DNA from: Symbiodinium natans
Taxonomy: Eukaryota; Sar; Dinophyceae; Suessiales; Symbiodiniaceae
Reading direction: 5' to 3'
Length of the DNA stretch: 64,000 nt
NCBI GenBank assembly: GCA_905221605.1
Contig: CAJNDS010002183.1
Span: 159,001 to 223,000, forward strand
Below the pieces are notes generated by a model. That model made no database searches. It was not told the origin of the DNA and saw nothing but the letters and a program-made list of their open reading frames with translations. A program made the position numbers and the translations under genes. Positions 1 through 11,700 of this stretch are shown here, in pieces. How positions within the stretch are numbered: position 1 is the first letter of the stretch; the number at the start of each line of letters is the position of its first letter.

Positions 1-2988
1 TTCGCCGGGAGGACCTGAAAGAGTTGCTGACAGAGGTCCCCGACGAGGCGGGGGGTGCGGGAGCTCTCCTCCAAAAGTCAGGGAAACAAGCACCCAGGGT
101 ACCCTGAACCCTGAACCCTAAACCCTAAACCCTAAACCCTAAACCCTAAATCCTAAACCCTAAACCCTAAACCCTAACCCTAAACCCTAAACCCTTAGAG
201 ACCTTCCACCCTGAAGCGGGAATCCTTCAGATGCCTGATGGGTCGGTCTCAGGGCATCCAGATCGAGGCCTTCCTCAGGCTCTACGAGAAGGCGGGCGTG
301 TGCTTTGGGGTTTAGGGTTTGGGGTTTAGGGTTTAGGGTTTAGGGGCTCAGGGCTTAGGGCTTAGGTAGGGCTTAGGGCTTAGGGCTTAGGGCTTACGGT
401 TTAGGGCTTGGGGCTTACGGTTTAGGGCTTAGGGCTTAGGGCTTAGGGCTTAGGGCTTAGGGTGTAGCGTGTATCTTCATGCCCGAAGAACCTTAAACAC
501 TACAATTTCTCATAACCCTAAACTCTAAGAATCCTCAAGCCTACCAACCCTCAAGGGACCCCCCTAAGCTCTGATAGCCCAAGAACCGAAACCCCAAAGC
601 CTAGAGACGCAAAAGGGCCCCAAAGCCCTAGTAAACTCTAACAGCTCTCGAGTCTAGTAACCCCAACAGCCCTAAACCGCGGAGCCGCCTCACTCCCTCC
701 TGACCCTAAACCCTAAACCCTAAACCCTAAACCCTAAACCCTAAACCCTAAACCCTAAACCCTAAACCCTAAACCCTCTTGAGGCCGCTGAGCGGCCTCT
801 GCTGACCGAAGTTCAGCTCTGTGAGGCGCTCCAGGCCCCACCTTCTTGTGCAGAATAGAGGGGGGCTTAGGGTTTAGGGTTTAGGGTTTAGGGTTTAGGG
901 TGAGGGGTGTAGGGTTTAGGGTTTAGCGGCTTCAGGGTTTAGGGTTGTAGGATTCAGGGGTTTAGAAGTTCAGCGGGTTGAGGATTCACGGGGTTAGGGG
1001 TTTCGGGTTCAGGGATCAGAGTTTGGGGGGCTCGGTTCGGGGTCGTAGGGTTTGGGGGCTTCTGGTGCTCAGTGCTCTCTTTGTTAGTGTGTTCTAAAAG
1101 GCAAGAAGCATACAAACTTAGGGCTTATCATCTGGGAACCCCAAACCCAAAACCCAATTTCTACGGTTTTGAGGCTAGTCGAGGCCTTGGGGGCTTTGTG
1201 GTTTGAGAGTTTTTGAGGCTCCCAAGGCATTTCAACCTTGGGGTCGTCGGCTTCATGGGCCAAATGTCTAGGGTTAAGGGTTAAGGGTTTTGGGTTTACT
1301 TGGAGATCCAGGGCACTTCTTAACCCAATGATAGCTGTAGTTATCACCCAATTATTGCCACATTGGGGGGCCTTAAGGGGCTTATAAGTGGGTTCTAGGT
1401 GCAGTGATAATTGGTGAATAAGTACCATGAACCTCCTAAACCCTAAACCCTAAACCCTAAACCCTTAACCCTTAAACCCTAAACCGTAGCCTCGATGTGG
1501 GATGCTGCAGCTCCGAGTCTCTTCCAGCCCAGGAAGCTCCAGAAACCCCCTGAACTCTGAACCCTTCCCTTTTCTGAACCCTGAAATTTGGGTATGCCTA
1601 AAGGGTTTAGGATTTAGGGTTTAGGGTTTTAGGGTTTAGGGTTGCCCTAAACCCTAAACCCAAAGAGTTACCCTACCGCCGCTGGGGTGAGATGAGCCCT
1701 GACAACCTTAGGGCTTCGGGTTTAGGGTTTAGGTGTCCGAAGACACTCAGGGCCCTAGATTCTGCAGCCCTGCAGCCCTAAGACTGACCCTTAAGCTCCA
1801 CATCCCTACAGACTTTCCCAGTTTCATCAAGCTCCAAATGGGGGCTTCCGAAGTTGGGCTACCTTATTCGGGTCCTTGTGAAGTTGTGAAGGGAACCCTT
1901 CTATTTTGGGACCTGTATTCGGGGTTCCTTATTTTCGTAAATCCGCAAAAATTCCTAAAGACCTTAGTCTCGAAGGCACAAAAACTCTGAAGTCCCTGAA
2001 GCCCCGCTCCCTAAACCCCAAACCCCAAACCCTGAACCCTAAATCCTAAATCCTAAACCCTAAACCCTAAACCCTAAACCCTAAAGCCTAAACCCTAAAC
2101 CCTAAACCCTAAACCCTAAACCCTAAACCCTAAACCCTAAACCCTAAACCCTAAACCCTAAACCCTAAACCCTTGCTTGACGCAGGCGCTCGATCTCACG
2201 CGGAGGGGTACCCTGGATCCCAAGGGCCTCAAGGACATCATGCACTCCTTCGGTGACAGGCGGGGTTCGGGGTTTAGGGTTTAGGGTTTAGGGTTTGGGG
2301 TTTGGGGTTTGGGGTTTGGGGTTTGGGGCTTAGGGTTTAGGGTTTAGGGTTCACGGTTAAGAGACTTGAGATTGAAGGTTTCGAGGCATTGAGGGCTCTA
2401 GGGCTTCAGGGTTCGGCTTGGCATCTAAACGGGCAGCGCACGCTGAGCACCCTACACCCTACACCCCAACAACTCCAACGCAAGTTTCACGTGGAGGCGG
2501 GTGCCCCAAGGTCTAAACCTGGGTGGTGCCAATGGAAAGTGGTCGAAAACGGACCCAAACCCTATCTAGACCCTAAACCTTAAACCTAAACCCCAAACCC
2601 GAACCCCTCCCTACTTTGAGGCCCTTTGACTTAGTAAGTCTACCTAGTACCCCCGAGAAACCCTCTAAGAACCCCCAGAACTCGACGTACGAACCCTACT
2701 TACTAAGTCAAAAAGGGCATCCGAGTATCCGTAAACCGTAAACCCTAAACCCTAAACCCTAAACCCTAAACCCTAAACCCTAAACCCTAAACCCAAAACC
2801 CTAAACCCTAAACCCTAAACCACAAACCCTAAACCCTAAACCCTAAACCCTAAACCCTAATTAAACCCTAAACCCTAAACCCTAAACCCTAAACATTACG
2901 CCCAGAAGCCCCAGACCGAGGCTGACGCCCTCGGAGGTGGACCAGATCCTGGAGGGGCTACCACGGGATGGGCTCGCGGCTGAGGAGG
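1..2988 (+). CDS. EF-hand (centrin/calmodulin-like) protein, partial, at least 3 exons joined
   Basis: Three exons join in frame: about 232-291 (GIQIEAFLRLYEK), 2186-2259 (ALDLTRRGTLDPKGLKDIMH, then SFGDR) and 2921-2988 (LTPSEVDQILEGLPRDG). The sequence at 3-98 (RREDLKELLTEVPDEAG) is probably an upstream exon whose junction I could not fix. The pattern of helix, short loop with D-x-x-x-x-G-x-L, then a helix ending MHSFGD, then LTPSEVDQIL is that of centrin/calmodulin EF-hand pairs, which bind calcium. The loop has few acidic residues (D, T, R, G, L), so this hand may not bind calcium. Both resolved introns (292-2185, 2260-2920) start GC and end AG, and the next exon again starts GC. The gene enters from outside the window. 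Whether it continues into the coiled-coil gene downstream is not shown. Confidence 0.6.
1298..1436. mobile_element. Inverted-repeat element, family 1 (ACTTGGAGGTTCATGGTAC ends), diverged copy
   Basis: About 139 bp with a diverged left end (ACTTGGAGATCCAGGGCAC) and a right end reading TACCATGAACCTCC. The interior shows the family signature: an ACCCAATxATxxCTGTA-like left arm and GTGCAGT...TAATTGG right arm around a GGGGCTTATAAGTGGG-type centre. Non-autonomous, MITE-like; no ORF. Confidence 0.8.
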
Positions 2989-3227
2989 GTTTAGGGTTTA
3001 GGGTTAGGGTTTAGGGTTTAGGGTGTAGGGTTTAGGGTTTAGGGTTTAGGGTTTAGGGCTGGTGGCTGAGGGTTCAGTACCTCCAGTCCAGGCATTCACT
3101 AGTCGAGTTTTTGTGCCGGGCACCCACCCAGAGAATCCCATGACACTAAGAGAATATGCAGTTCACTCAATCCATCATTTTTAGGCTCCATACCCTGGGG
3201 ACCTAAACCCCAAGCTAGGGGAGCGGG

Positions 3228-3545
3228 CAAGGCCATAGAACGAGCTGCAATGTCATATAAAGACCGGGCAAGGTCATATAACCCGCGGGCAAGGTCATGT
3301 GAAGTTTTGGCAAGGTCGCATAAAGAGCGGGCAAGGTCGTGTAAGGCGAGGTAATTTGAAGATCGGGCAAGGTCATAGAAAGAGCGCGCTAGGTCATACA
3401 AAGAGCTGGCAAGGTCATATAACGAGCGGGCAAGGCATGTGTCCTTGCCTACTCTTTATATGAGCTCTTTCTATATGGCCTTGCCGCGCCCACTCTTCAT
3501 ATGACCTTTCCTGCTCTTCATATGACCTTGCCCACTGTTTATATG
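3228..3545. repeat. Inverted satellite of a GGGCAAGGTCATAT unit
   Basis: From 3228 to about 3430 a unit of roughly 19 bp containing GGGCAAGGTCATATAA is repeated about ten times with drift. From about 3430 to 3545 the complementary unit (ATATGACCTTGCCC) is repeated, so the block is a large imperfect palindrome. Short ORFs here on either strand (runs of YDLARS-like peptide) are repeat translations. It borders the telomere-free island with the PPPDE exon. Confidence 0.85.
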
Positions 3546-3639
3546 TCCTTGCCCGCTGGTGAACTGCGTTTACGTCCCTCCGTCCTCCCCCCCTCCTTTT
3601 GCCTGGTTGGTTTCTGGCGTGACATAGCATTTCTGAAAT

Positions 3640-3990
3640 ATGCATGCTTTGGTAATGTCACACTACTGTTTCGATGTCAGGATTTTGGGCTGTCATTGCT
3701 GAATGTTTTCTTTGGGGCAGGTATGTCTGTTCCAGAAACGGAAAACACCCTTGAGCAGTCAGAGAAGCATACCGCTGTTTTGGGCATGTTCGCTGAAGGC
3801 ATAAACGCGTGTGACCACGCCAGACACGGCAAACATCCTTGCGCAGTATGTGGTGCTGTAAATGGGCTTTCACTGGTGGTTTGGTTTGGGGCAGTTATTG
3901 AGTCTTGTTCCAGAAGCGTCAAGCATCCCTGAGTAGTTTGTAGGGCAGTAAATGCCAACGTTTTGGGCAAGGTCGTCACATGAATGAACA
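3640..3990. repeat. Diverged tandem repeat upstream of the PPPDE exon
   Basis: Units of roughly 80-110 bp recur with strong divergence. Each has a TTTGGGGCAG or TTTGGGC stretch, then TGTTCCAGAA, then an AA-CA(T/C)CC(T/C)TG(A/C)G-AG motif and a GCTGT-AATG-like stretch. No coding potential is convincing. It contains no telomere heptamers, unlike the flanks. Confidence 0.5.
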
Positions 3991-4021
3991 TCATTACCCC
4001 CTCACCGAGCCTCGTCTGTAG

Positions 4022-4837
4022 TTGCCAGGATCAAAGCAGGGACGCGTGACACCAATCGAATTTCGGTCTAAGGTGCCCGGAACAGAGCGAAAATGGCTCT
4101 GTGCCAGCGCTGCATCTGCCGTTATTGCCATCGCAACGTTGGTGTGTTTTTTTCTTCGCGGCCTGGGCGTCGCACTGAGGCGCCACGAGCGGACATGCGA
4201 GGCCGCGAGGCACTTTGTTAATCACGAAGCAGCAGATCGAGCAGAGGAGAAGGCCGATGCGACATTGGTGGAACCCAATGTGGCGCCATCTCGCGCGGAT
4301 GTCGTGAGGCAGCCGGATCGGCCAGACAACCTGGACACATGTGGACCGCCCTCCCAGCCCTCGCGGCCTGCCCATAAAGTCTATCTGTATATGTATGATA
4401 TTTTCGGCGGGCGGAGCATTGGGCGCATCTTCCTCGGCAAGAAATTCCAGGCCGTGTGGCACACAAGCATCGTAGTAGAATGGCCAAATACCTGCTGTGA
4501 AATCTGGTATGACAACCGGATCTATGTCTCGCCTCCGGAGCAAACTCCATTTCGTACCCCGGACGAGAAGCGACTGTTGGGGACCACCCCAATGCCTCAC
4601 GTTACCATGATTGCGTACCTTGAAAGTGTCGACGACGAGTGGACCGGCCACTATGACCTGGCACGGCGCAACTGTGTGCATTTCAGCGACTGGGTGGCGC
4701 GGAGGCTGCACCTGCCAGCGTTGCCAGATGACCTCGTAGGGCAAGCTGCAGAAGTACTGCAGACCCCCGTGGCACGCCTCGTCCTTGCTACCCTGCACAT
4801 GGTAGAGCAGCTGCGAGGTGACCGAGCGCGGCTGTGA
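4022..4837 (+). CDS. PPPDE/DeSI-type thiol peptidase domain protein, single long exon, start unresolved
   Basis: The open frame of 271 codons ends TGA at 4835-4837. Residues about 24-47 are hydrophobic (ASAASAVIAIATLVCFFL), a likely membrane segment or signal anchor, followed by a charged linker. From about residue 120 a PPPDE fold is visible: KVYLYMYDIFGG, a histidine in AVWHTSIVVEW (codon 4460-4462), and the cysteine in ARRNCVHFSDW (codon 4673-4675). These are the His and Cys expected of the catalytic dyad of PPPDE/DeSI deubiquitinase or deSUMOylase-like peptidases. The frame opens directly after an in-frame TAG at 4019-4021 and has no ATG before the domain (first Met is in YMYDI). The true start is therefore in an upstream exon, with CTGTAG at 4016-4021 as a plausible acceptor, or is non-AUG. 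Unlike every neighbour this gene has an 816-nt uninterrupted exon and no telomeric tracts nearby. A 306-codon frame antisense to it is a shadow. Confidence 0.75.
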   Translation: MPGSKQGRVTPIEFRSKVPGTERKWLCASAASAVIAIATLVCFFLRGLGVALRRHERTCEAARHFVNHEAADRAEEKADATLVEPNVAPSRADVVRQPDRPDNLDTCGPPSQPSRPAHKVYLYMYDIFGGRSIGRIFLGKKFQAVWHTSIVVEWPNTCCEIWYDNRIYVSPPEQTPFRTPDEKRLLGTTPMPHVTMIAYLESVDDEWTGHYDLARRNCVHFSDWVARRLHLPALPDDLVGQAAEVLQTPVARLVLATLHMVEQLRGDRARL

Positions 4838-7157
4838 TGTCAAACCTTTCTGGCCAAGACGTGTTCTCTGGCTATGTTCAATGGATTCAAGCGAGAGCAA
4901 AAGCTCAGTGACAAAATGTGGCGCTTGGCCTGCCCGGATCCGAGAGACCAAAGAAGTCTCGCGATTCCCAGAAGGGAAGCTACAGCAACCAACATGTTGC
5001 CAACAGCCCCAGGAGCCACAGTTTCACCCCTGAGGATGAACTGCGTCGTCAACTGCCACCTAAAGTAGGAGGACCAGCACTCACGAAAATTTCCCCTTAA
5101 ATCCTTAAACCTTAAACCCGAAACCCTTAACTAACCTTTACCCTTACACCCATGTCGAAGTCTTCTGTTGTTTCGGGGTGCAGAAGAGTAGAGACCCTAA
5201 ACCTAAAATCCTAAACCCTTAAAAGCGAAAGCCCGAATACCTTCACTCCGAAACCCCCAAACCCCCACACCTTCACTGCATGATACCGCAGCACCCAAGA
5301 GCTCCATGCCCCAGTATCACGACTACTGTCTGCTTGAGCAATCCCCTGAAACATAAACAAATTCTTCCCTTCAAGGGTAACCCTCCCCCCCTCCCTTCCC
5401 CCCCTCACTTCCCCTGCTCCCCCCGCTGCCCCTCCCCCATGCCGATCCCCAGACCCAGGATCAAGTCTGAGCTCCAGGCCCGACTCCGAAGCACCCTCCC
5501 CCCCCACCCCCTCACCGAGGTTGGGCCGAGTCAGCTGCAAGCTCATCGCCCGCAAGCTTATCAAGGCCGGGGCATCTTCGAGGCCTTCGGGAAAAGCTCC
5601 CAGACGAGGATCTTCACAGGGCATGTTGCCGGGCAGGGGCTTCCGGCGAAGCCCTCAGCCCGAGACCCAAAACCCAACAGCCCGACCTGATAGGATCAAC
5701 GAGGTTTTTCGGGGTTTCGCCTTTTCAGGGGGTGCTCGAAGTAGTGAATGAGGCCAGTTCCTTCCGACATTCGACTCGGCTTCAGAGGGATCCGTGCTGA
5801 ATGCAGGCTTGGGGTTGATTTTTGTTTCAAGAGTTTTTTTTAAACCCTAAACCCTAAACCCTAAACCCTAAACCCTAAACCCTAAACCCTAAACCCTAAA
5901 CCCTAAACCCTAAACCCTAAACCCCTAACCCTCATAACCAGTTAGGCTCATGGCACCTGATTCACAGCGGCAGGGGCCGGACGACATCCCGCACCTCTAA
6001 CATGGGCTGGCATATCTAGGGTTAGGGTTTAGGGTTTAGGGTCTAGGGTTTAGGGTCTAGGGTTTAGGGTTTAGGATCTAGGGTTTAGGGTTTAGGGGTT
6101 GGTGGGAGTCTAGGCACAGGATGAATCCACATGTGCAGGGCATAATTGCAGGGCATTGCGGCCCAGCAGAAGGTTTCACTGCTATAGGTTTCACCGCGAC
6201 TTGTGCGCCCCGCGGTCCCTGCCCGAGGCAGGGGCTACGGTGTGTCGTTGTAAGTCGATGCGAAAGTTTGCGCGCGTTTCCGTGCTGCAGTCGTTTGGGC
6301 AGTTCTCTGAATCATGTTCCTTGTTTCGGGCACCCTGCCACGAAACCCTAAACCCTGAACCCTAAACCTTAAACCCTAAACCCCGAAATCACAACTTAGC
6401 GAGCTCCTCAGTGCCGTGCATGCAGCGCTATACAAGTTGGTCCGTCGCTCGTGCCGTCCGGGCCGCTCTCCAAAATGACGGGCAGAAGATCCCCTGTCCC
6501 TAAGCCCCCCAAACCCTAACCTCAAAGAAAGGCCAAGCCTTCCGCATACTTCAGGTCCATTTTAGGCGCAGAGGTTGCTCCAGACCCTCAACCCGAAGCC
6601 GCCCCTAAAGACCTCAAGCCAAAGCTCCCTTAGGGACTCCCTGAGCCCCTCAACTCCTCAGCCCTAGAGAAAGCACATACGTTTAGGAAACCCGAAGCCC
6701 TAAACCCTAAACCCTAAACCCTTGAAAGCCCCCACGAAAGCACGAAGGAGCCCTAGTCAACCATGAGTCTTAAGACGCCCTCTGCCCTTGCTTGTTGCTT
6801 CGCTTCCGACACTCCGCCCAAGCGTGCTGAAGGCAGCTCGGGCTTGCGGGTTTGGGTTTTAGATTGGGTGCGTTTCGGGGGTGGGTTGAGAAAGTCTAGG
6901 CATGAAGTTTCGATTTTCTTGGGATTTGGGGTTCCAAGGCACAACCCACACCCCCTCCCCCCATCGCTTTCCAAACACCCTCGAACCCCGCCCGCACAGC
7001 CACATTCCAGAAGCCCCTTAAGCGTAAAGTCTTTTTGGAAACTCTTCTCAGCCCAACCACCCCGTCCAACGGACCCAAAGACACCACAGAAGAGAATCCC
7101 AAAACTCCGTAAAACCCTCCGACATCTCTAGACCTCTAGACCTCTTCCTCAAATCCT

Positions 7158-7270
7158 ACTTGGAGGTTCATGGTAACTATGAATGTACTAAGAACTGTAC
7201 ATGAAACCCAATTATAACCATATTGCGGCACTTAAGGGGCTCATATGTGGGTTCTACGTACAGTTTTAAG
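7158..7270. mobile_element. Inverted-repeat element, family 1, right end missing
   Basis: The left end TACTTGGAGGTTCATGGTAA and the interior (AACCCAATTATAACC, then GGCACTTAAGGGGCTCATATGTGGG, then GTACAGTT) match the other copies. The right inverted repeat is truncated near 7270, where a CCCTAAA array begins. Confidence 0.75.
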
Positions 7271-7749
7271 TGGCCCTAAACCCTAAACCCTAAACCCTAA
7301 ACCCTAAACCCTAAACCCTAAACCCTAAACCCTAAACCCCAAACCCCAAACCCTAAACCCTAAACCCTAAACCCCAAACCCCAAACCCTAAACCCTAAAC
7401 CCTAAACCCTAAACAGGTACCATGAAGCCGAGCAACGCGCAGGTGCTTGATGGCGCAGATGGCACTTGTTCCGGTGGGGGATGGCGAACTCGTGGAGCAG
7501 CAGCCGGGTCCTTCAGACGATGGGTTAGGTTTTGCAGGTTTTGAGGTTTCAGGGGCAGAAGAAGCCCCAAACCCCAGACCCCCAAACCCCTAAACCCTCA
7601 ACCCTAAACCCTAAACCCGAAACCCGAAACCCTAAACCCTAAACCCTAAACCCTAAACCCTAAACCCTAAACCCTAAACCCTAAACCGTGGTTCTAAGGG
7701 GTCTTGCTTGGGAATCGAGGGTTTGTACTTCGGCTTCTTAGGGTTTAAA

Positions 7750-7885
7750 GGGCTTACTTGGAGGTTCAGGGTGCTCATTAACCGACTATGACTGTACTTA
7801 CAACCCACTTACAAGCCCCTTAAGTGCCCTATTGTGGTTTTAATTGGGTTATAAGTACAGTTAGTATTGGGTTGATAAGTACCCC
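7750..7885. mobile_element. Inverted-repeat element, family 1
   Basis: Starts TTACTTGGAGGTTCAGGGT. It has the shared core ACAAGCCCCTTAAGTGCCCT and ends GTTGATAAGTACC, where a CCCTAAA array abuts. The two halves are complementary (CTGTACTTA against ATAAGTACAG). Confidence 0.85.
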
Positions 7886-8758
7886 CTAAACCCTAAACCC
7901 TAAACCCTAAACCCTGGTTGTAGGCTCTTAGTGGCGGCGGATTCGCATTGGTGGAGTGAGGGCTTTTTGGGCTAAGGGTCTCAGGTGTGGCGTTCGGGTT
8001 TAGGGTTTAGGGTTTAGGGTTTAGGGTTTAGGGTTTAGGGTTTAGGGTTTAGGGTTTGGGCTTACGGTGCCGCAAGCCCAAATAGTTTATGCCTGAGCGT
8101 TTTAGGTAGCTGATGGCTGCGTTGTGCTGTCTGAGGATTCCAGAGCCAGTCGCAGACCAGAACTTCAACAGGCTCGGTTTTGAAGGGTTTAGGGTTTAGG
8201 GTTTAGGGTTTAATAGGGTTTAGGGCCAAGCTTGCCTGAGAGCTCATTCAGGACATGGGGGATTCTCTAAATGACGGGCCCTTTGTTAGCCTAAGCGTAA
8301 GGCTCCATATTCGAATCGGAACCTGAAAGGGGCCGGAAACGCGAAGCCCTAAACCCTAGGGTTGAGGGTTTAGGGGTTTAGGGGTTATTGTTTAGGGTTT
8401 AGGGTTTAGGGTTTAGGGTTTAGAGTTGAGGATAACTTCGGGAGCCGCCTCCCCCCCCCCCCCCCCCCACATGAATATCTCTGGGTTCCATCGGGTGGCA
8501 TTTGAGGGAGACCGTTGCGGCTCAGCGGCTCCCCTCAACACCCAAAACCCTGGGTTTAAGGCTCCTGGATTTAGGGTCGGTCATCGGGGATTCATAGGGT
8601 TTAGGGTCTAGGGTTTAGGCTTTAAGGTTTGTTAGGAGTTAGGCTTTAGGGTTTAGGGTTTAGGCTTTGGGGTTTAGGGGTTAGGGTTTAGGGTTTAGGG
8701 GCTCATAAGGTTTAGAATGGGATTTCCCATGCTTGAGGCTACCCACCAGCCTTTGCAG

Positions 8759-11700
8759 GAAGAAGATGTTCGAGCTGCAGCAGGAGCTGTCGACGCTGCA
8801 GAAGCGCTCCCTGAAACAGCATGAGGCCAGATTACAGGGGCTAAAGGAGGGACCTTAATGGGGACACATATAGGGGTTATGTAGGGGTTATATAGGGTTA
8901 TATAGGGGTTATATAGGGGAATCAGATTGAGGGTCCCTCCTTATGCCCTTTTACAGATGTGCCAGACAGATCCCAGAGAACCCAATGCCCCGAAGCTAAG
9001 GAATACCTGGGACGCTATTTGCCGACAGTTTAGTAGTAACTCTCCCTTAGTTCGTAGGTATAAGCCATAAAACTGTAGGTAGAGAGTCCCAGCTGTAACT
9101 TACACTACACAGGGATCCATGTTCCTTTATTAATCCGAGCTCCTGTTTAATTGGGGGCCCCCCCCCCTCCCCCCCACAATAAGGAATGCGGGGTTCCGCA
9201 ATAGTTGGACCATGGCCCTGTATTGATTCTCTATTAAAAACAATAGGCTGCAGATCCCTGAGGTGCTGTAGCCTCGCATCTCCGCAAGCAAAACAAGAAG
9301 CCTGCCGACAGATTTTTAAATGTGGGGGGGTATCCCCATACGAAATCCACCCTAATGGAAAGTAGTCTTCCGGCGGGCTTCTGGCCGAAAAAAATTCTTT
9401 AAATGTGGGGGGTTTGATTAAACAGGTGCTGGGATTAAGGGGGTATTCTCTCTGGTCTCTGCTACAAGGATTCGGGGCGCAGGTGCGCATGCTCTGCGAT
9501 CCTTCCCCGAGCCACGTCTTCAGGCCGTCATCCACCTGGAGACAGGCCTCAAATCCATGATTTCGGAGGCCTGGCGGAGGAACCCGACCTTTCCCAAATT
9601 CGGGGTCCCTGATTGCACCGCCAATTATGCCATTTCTGCCCCCAAGCCCAAAACCTTAAACCCCATACCGAAAAGCCAAAACCCCAATCCCAGAACCCTA
9701 AATCCTGAAGCCTGAAGCCCAACCCCGAACCCAAAACCCTAAACCCTAAACCACCAGGTGGACCTGCGCCGGGCCCTGGGGCTGGCCTTCCAGGAGTTCG
9801 AGAACCGCATTGAGGCTCCAGCGGTTCCTTTCTTTGCGTTTTAGGGTTTAGGGTTTAGGGTTTAGGGTTTAGGGTTTAGGGTTTAGGGTTTAGGGTTTAG
9901 GGCTAAGGGCTTAAAGCTGAACCTGCCGTTGTTAGGGATCCTTTTGAGAGAGATCTTGAGGGGAAGGGGTTATAGTCGGAGCCGCTCAGTGCTTGGGGTG
10001 GGCGTATTTGGAGGTGTTTAGGGGGTTGCGGTTCATTTTGGGATGAAAAGTTTGAAGCTCATGTGTAAATTAAACCCTAAACCCTAAGCCTAAACCCTAA
10101 ACCTTAAGCCCTAAACCCTAAACCCTAAACCCTAAACCTTGCTGGACAGTAGGTGTTTGTGAGCTTCTGCCCCCCAAAAATGGCTTTCTCGGACAGGATG
10201 CCTTCCAGGACTCCAACAGAAAGTGCTTAGGGATGCCACTTTGGTCGCACTCCCGCGAGTTTGAGGTATCCCTAATCCCTAAACCCTAAACCCCAGACCC
10301 CTAAACCCTAAACCCTAAACCCTAAACCCTAAACCCTAAACCCTGCACCCTAAACCGTATAAACCCTGAACCCTAAACTCTAAACCCCGCGAGTTTGTGG
10401 TCTTCGGCACCCGAGCCAACTCCTTCCGGGGTCTAGGTTCGGGTGTAGGACCTGGTTTAGGGTTGAGGGTTTTAGGGCTTAGGGTGTAAACATCAGCCCC
10501 AGCCTAACTTCCTAGACCCAAAACACCCCAAGCGCCCCAAGCCCTACAAACCTGAAACCCCGAAAGCCCAAGTCCCTGAAAACCTACAACCCCAGACCCT
10601 AAACCCGTATATGAACCCCCAAAACCCCAAGCCCTCAATCTATAATCCCATCAGATGCCCAAAGTTTTTTCAGAGGGGCTTAATAAGGGGTGTCTTTTTT
10701 GAGGACTTGGGGGGTGGGGGGGGCGGGGAAGCCCTTAACTTCAACCCCCAACCCTAGACCCTCAAACCCTAGACCCTCAAACCCCCAACGCTAAGTCCCA
10801 AACCCCAAGCTCTAGACCCTACAGTAAACCCAAAACCCTATACCCTAAACCCTGAACCCTAAACCCTATACCACCAAACTTCCGTAACAGCTTGCGACCC
10901 GGGTGCCTGAGGTTCTCAAAGCGAGAGGAAGTGACAGAGCTCCAGGCGAGGGTTTGGGGTTTAGGGTTTGGGCCTTTGGGCCTTTGGGCCTTTGGGCCTT
11001 TGGGCCTTTGGGCCTTTGGGCCTTTGGGCCTTTGGGCCTTTGGGCCTTTGGGCCTTTGGGCCTTTGGGCCTTTGGGCCTTTGGGCCTTTGGGCCTTTGGG
11101 CCTTTGGGCCTTTGGGCCTTTGGGCCTTTGGGCCTTTGGGCCTTTGGGCCTTTGGGCCTTTGGCCTTTGGGCCTTTGGGCCTTTGGGCCTTTGGCCTTTG
11201 GGCCTTTGGGCCTTTGGCCTTTGGGCCTTTGGGCCTTGGGCCTTTGGGCCTTTGGGCCTTGGGCCTTTGGGGCCTTTGGGCCTTTGGCCTTTGGCCTTTG
11301 GGCCTTTGGGCCTTTGGGCCTTTGGGCCTTTGGGCCTTTGGGCCTTTGGGCCTTTGGGGGCCCCTTTGGGCCTTTGGGCCTTTGGGGGCCTTTGGGCCTT
11401 TGGGCCCTTTGGCCTTTGGGCCTTTGGGCCTTTGGGCCTTTGGGCCTTTGGGCCTTTGGGGGCTTTGGGCCTTTGGGCCTTGGGCCTTTGGGCCTTTGGC
11501 CTTTGGGCCTTTGGGCCTTTGGGCCTTTGGGCCTTTGGGCCTTTGGGCCTTTGGGCCTTTGGGCCTTTGGGCCTTTGGGCCTTTGGGCCTTTGGGCCTTT
11601 GGGCCTTTGGGCCTTTGGGCCTTTGGGCCTTTGGGCCTTTGGGCCTTTGGGCCTTTGGGCCTTTGGGTTTAGGGTTTAGGGTTTAGGGTTTAGGGTTTAG

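Larger units (their letters stand above)
4838..8750. other. Gene-poor stretch: telomeric arrays, repeats, no confident exon
   Basis: After the PPPDE stop the sequence returns to telomere arrays at 5100-5230, 5843-5935 (C), 6015-6095 (G), 6340-6380 (C), 7275-7412 and 7590-7685 (C), 7998-8062 and 8185-8225 (G) and 8598-8700 (G). Two family 1 elements lie at 7158-7270 and 7750-7885. Possible but unproven + strand exons are 5511-5565 (after CCGAG; RVSCKLIARKLIKAG in one frame) and 6400-6450 (after CTTAG; ELLSAVHAALYKL in one frame). I could not join either to a neighbour. Confidence 0.4.

Noticed and set aside
100-1000. A true chromosome end at the left edge
   Set aside because: The arrays are short, occur in both polarities, are separated by exon-like sequence and continue unchanged to 62.8 kb.
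4031-4951. A 306-codon minus-strand gene
   Set aside because: It is antisense to the PPPDE exon, has no recognisable domain and low-quality composition; a shadow of the + frame.
9047-9535. A 162-codon minus-strand gene
   Set aside because: No domain, overlaps duplicated short repeats, and would be the only minus-strand gene in the window.
10968-11667. CRISPR array
   Set aside because: Contiguous short tandem units without spacers, in a eukaryotic intron.
10892-11686. Long + strand open frames encoding LWAFGPLG repeats
   Set aside because: All three frames are open because the octamer lacks stops; this is satellite DNA inside an intron.
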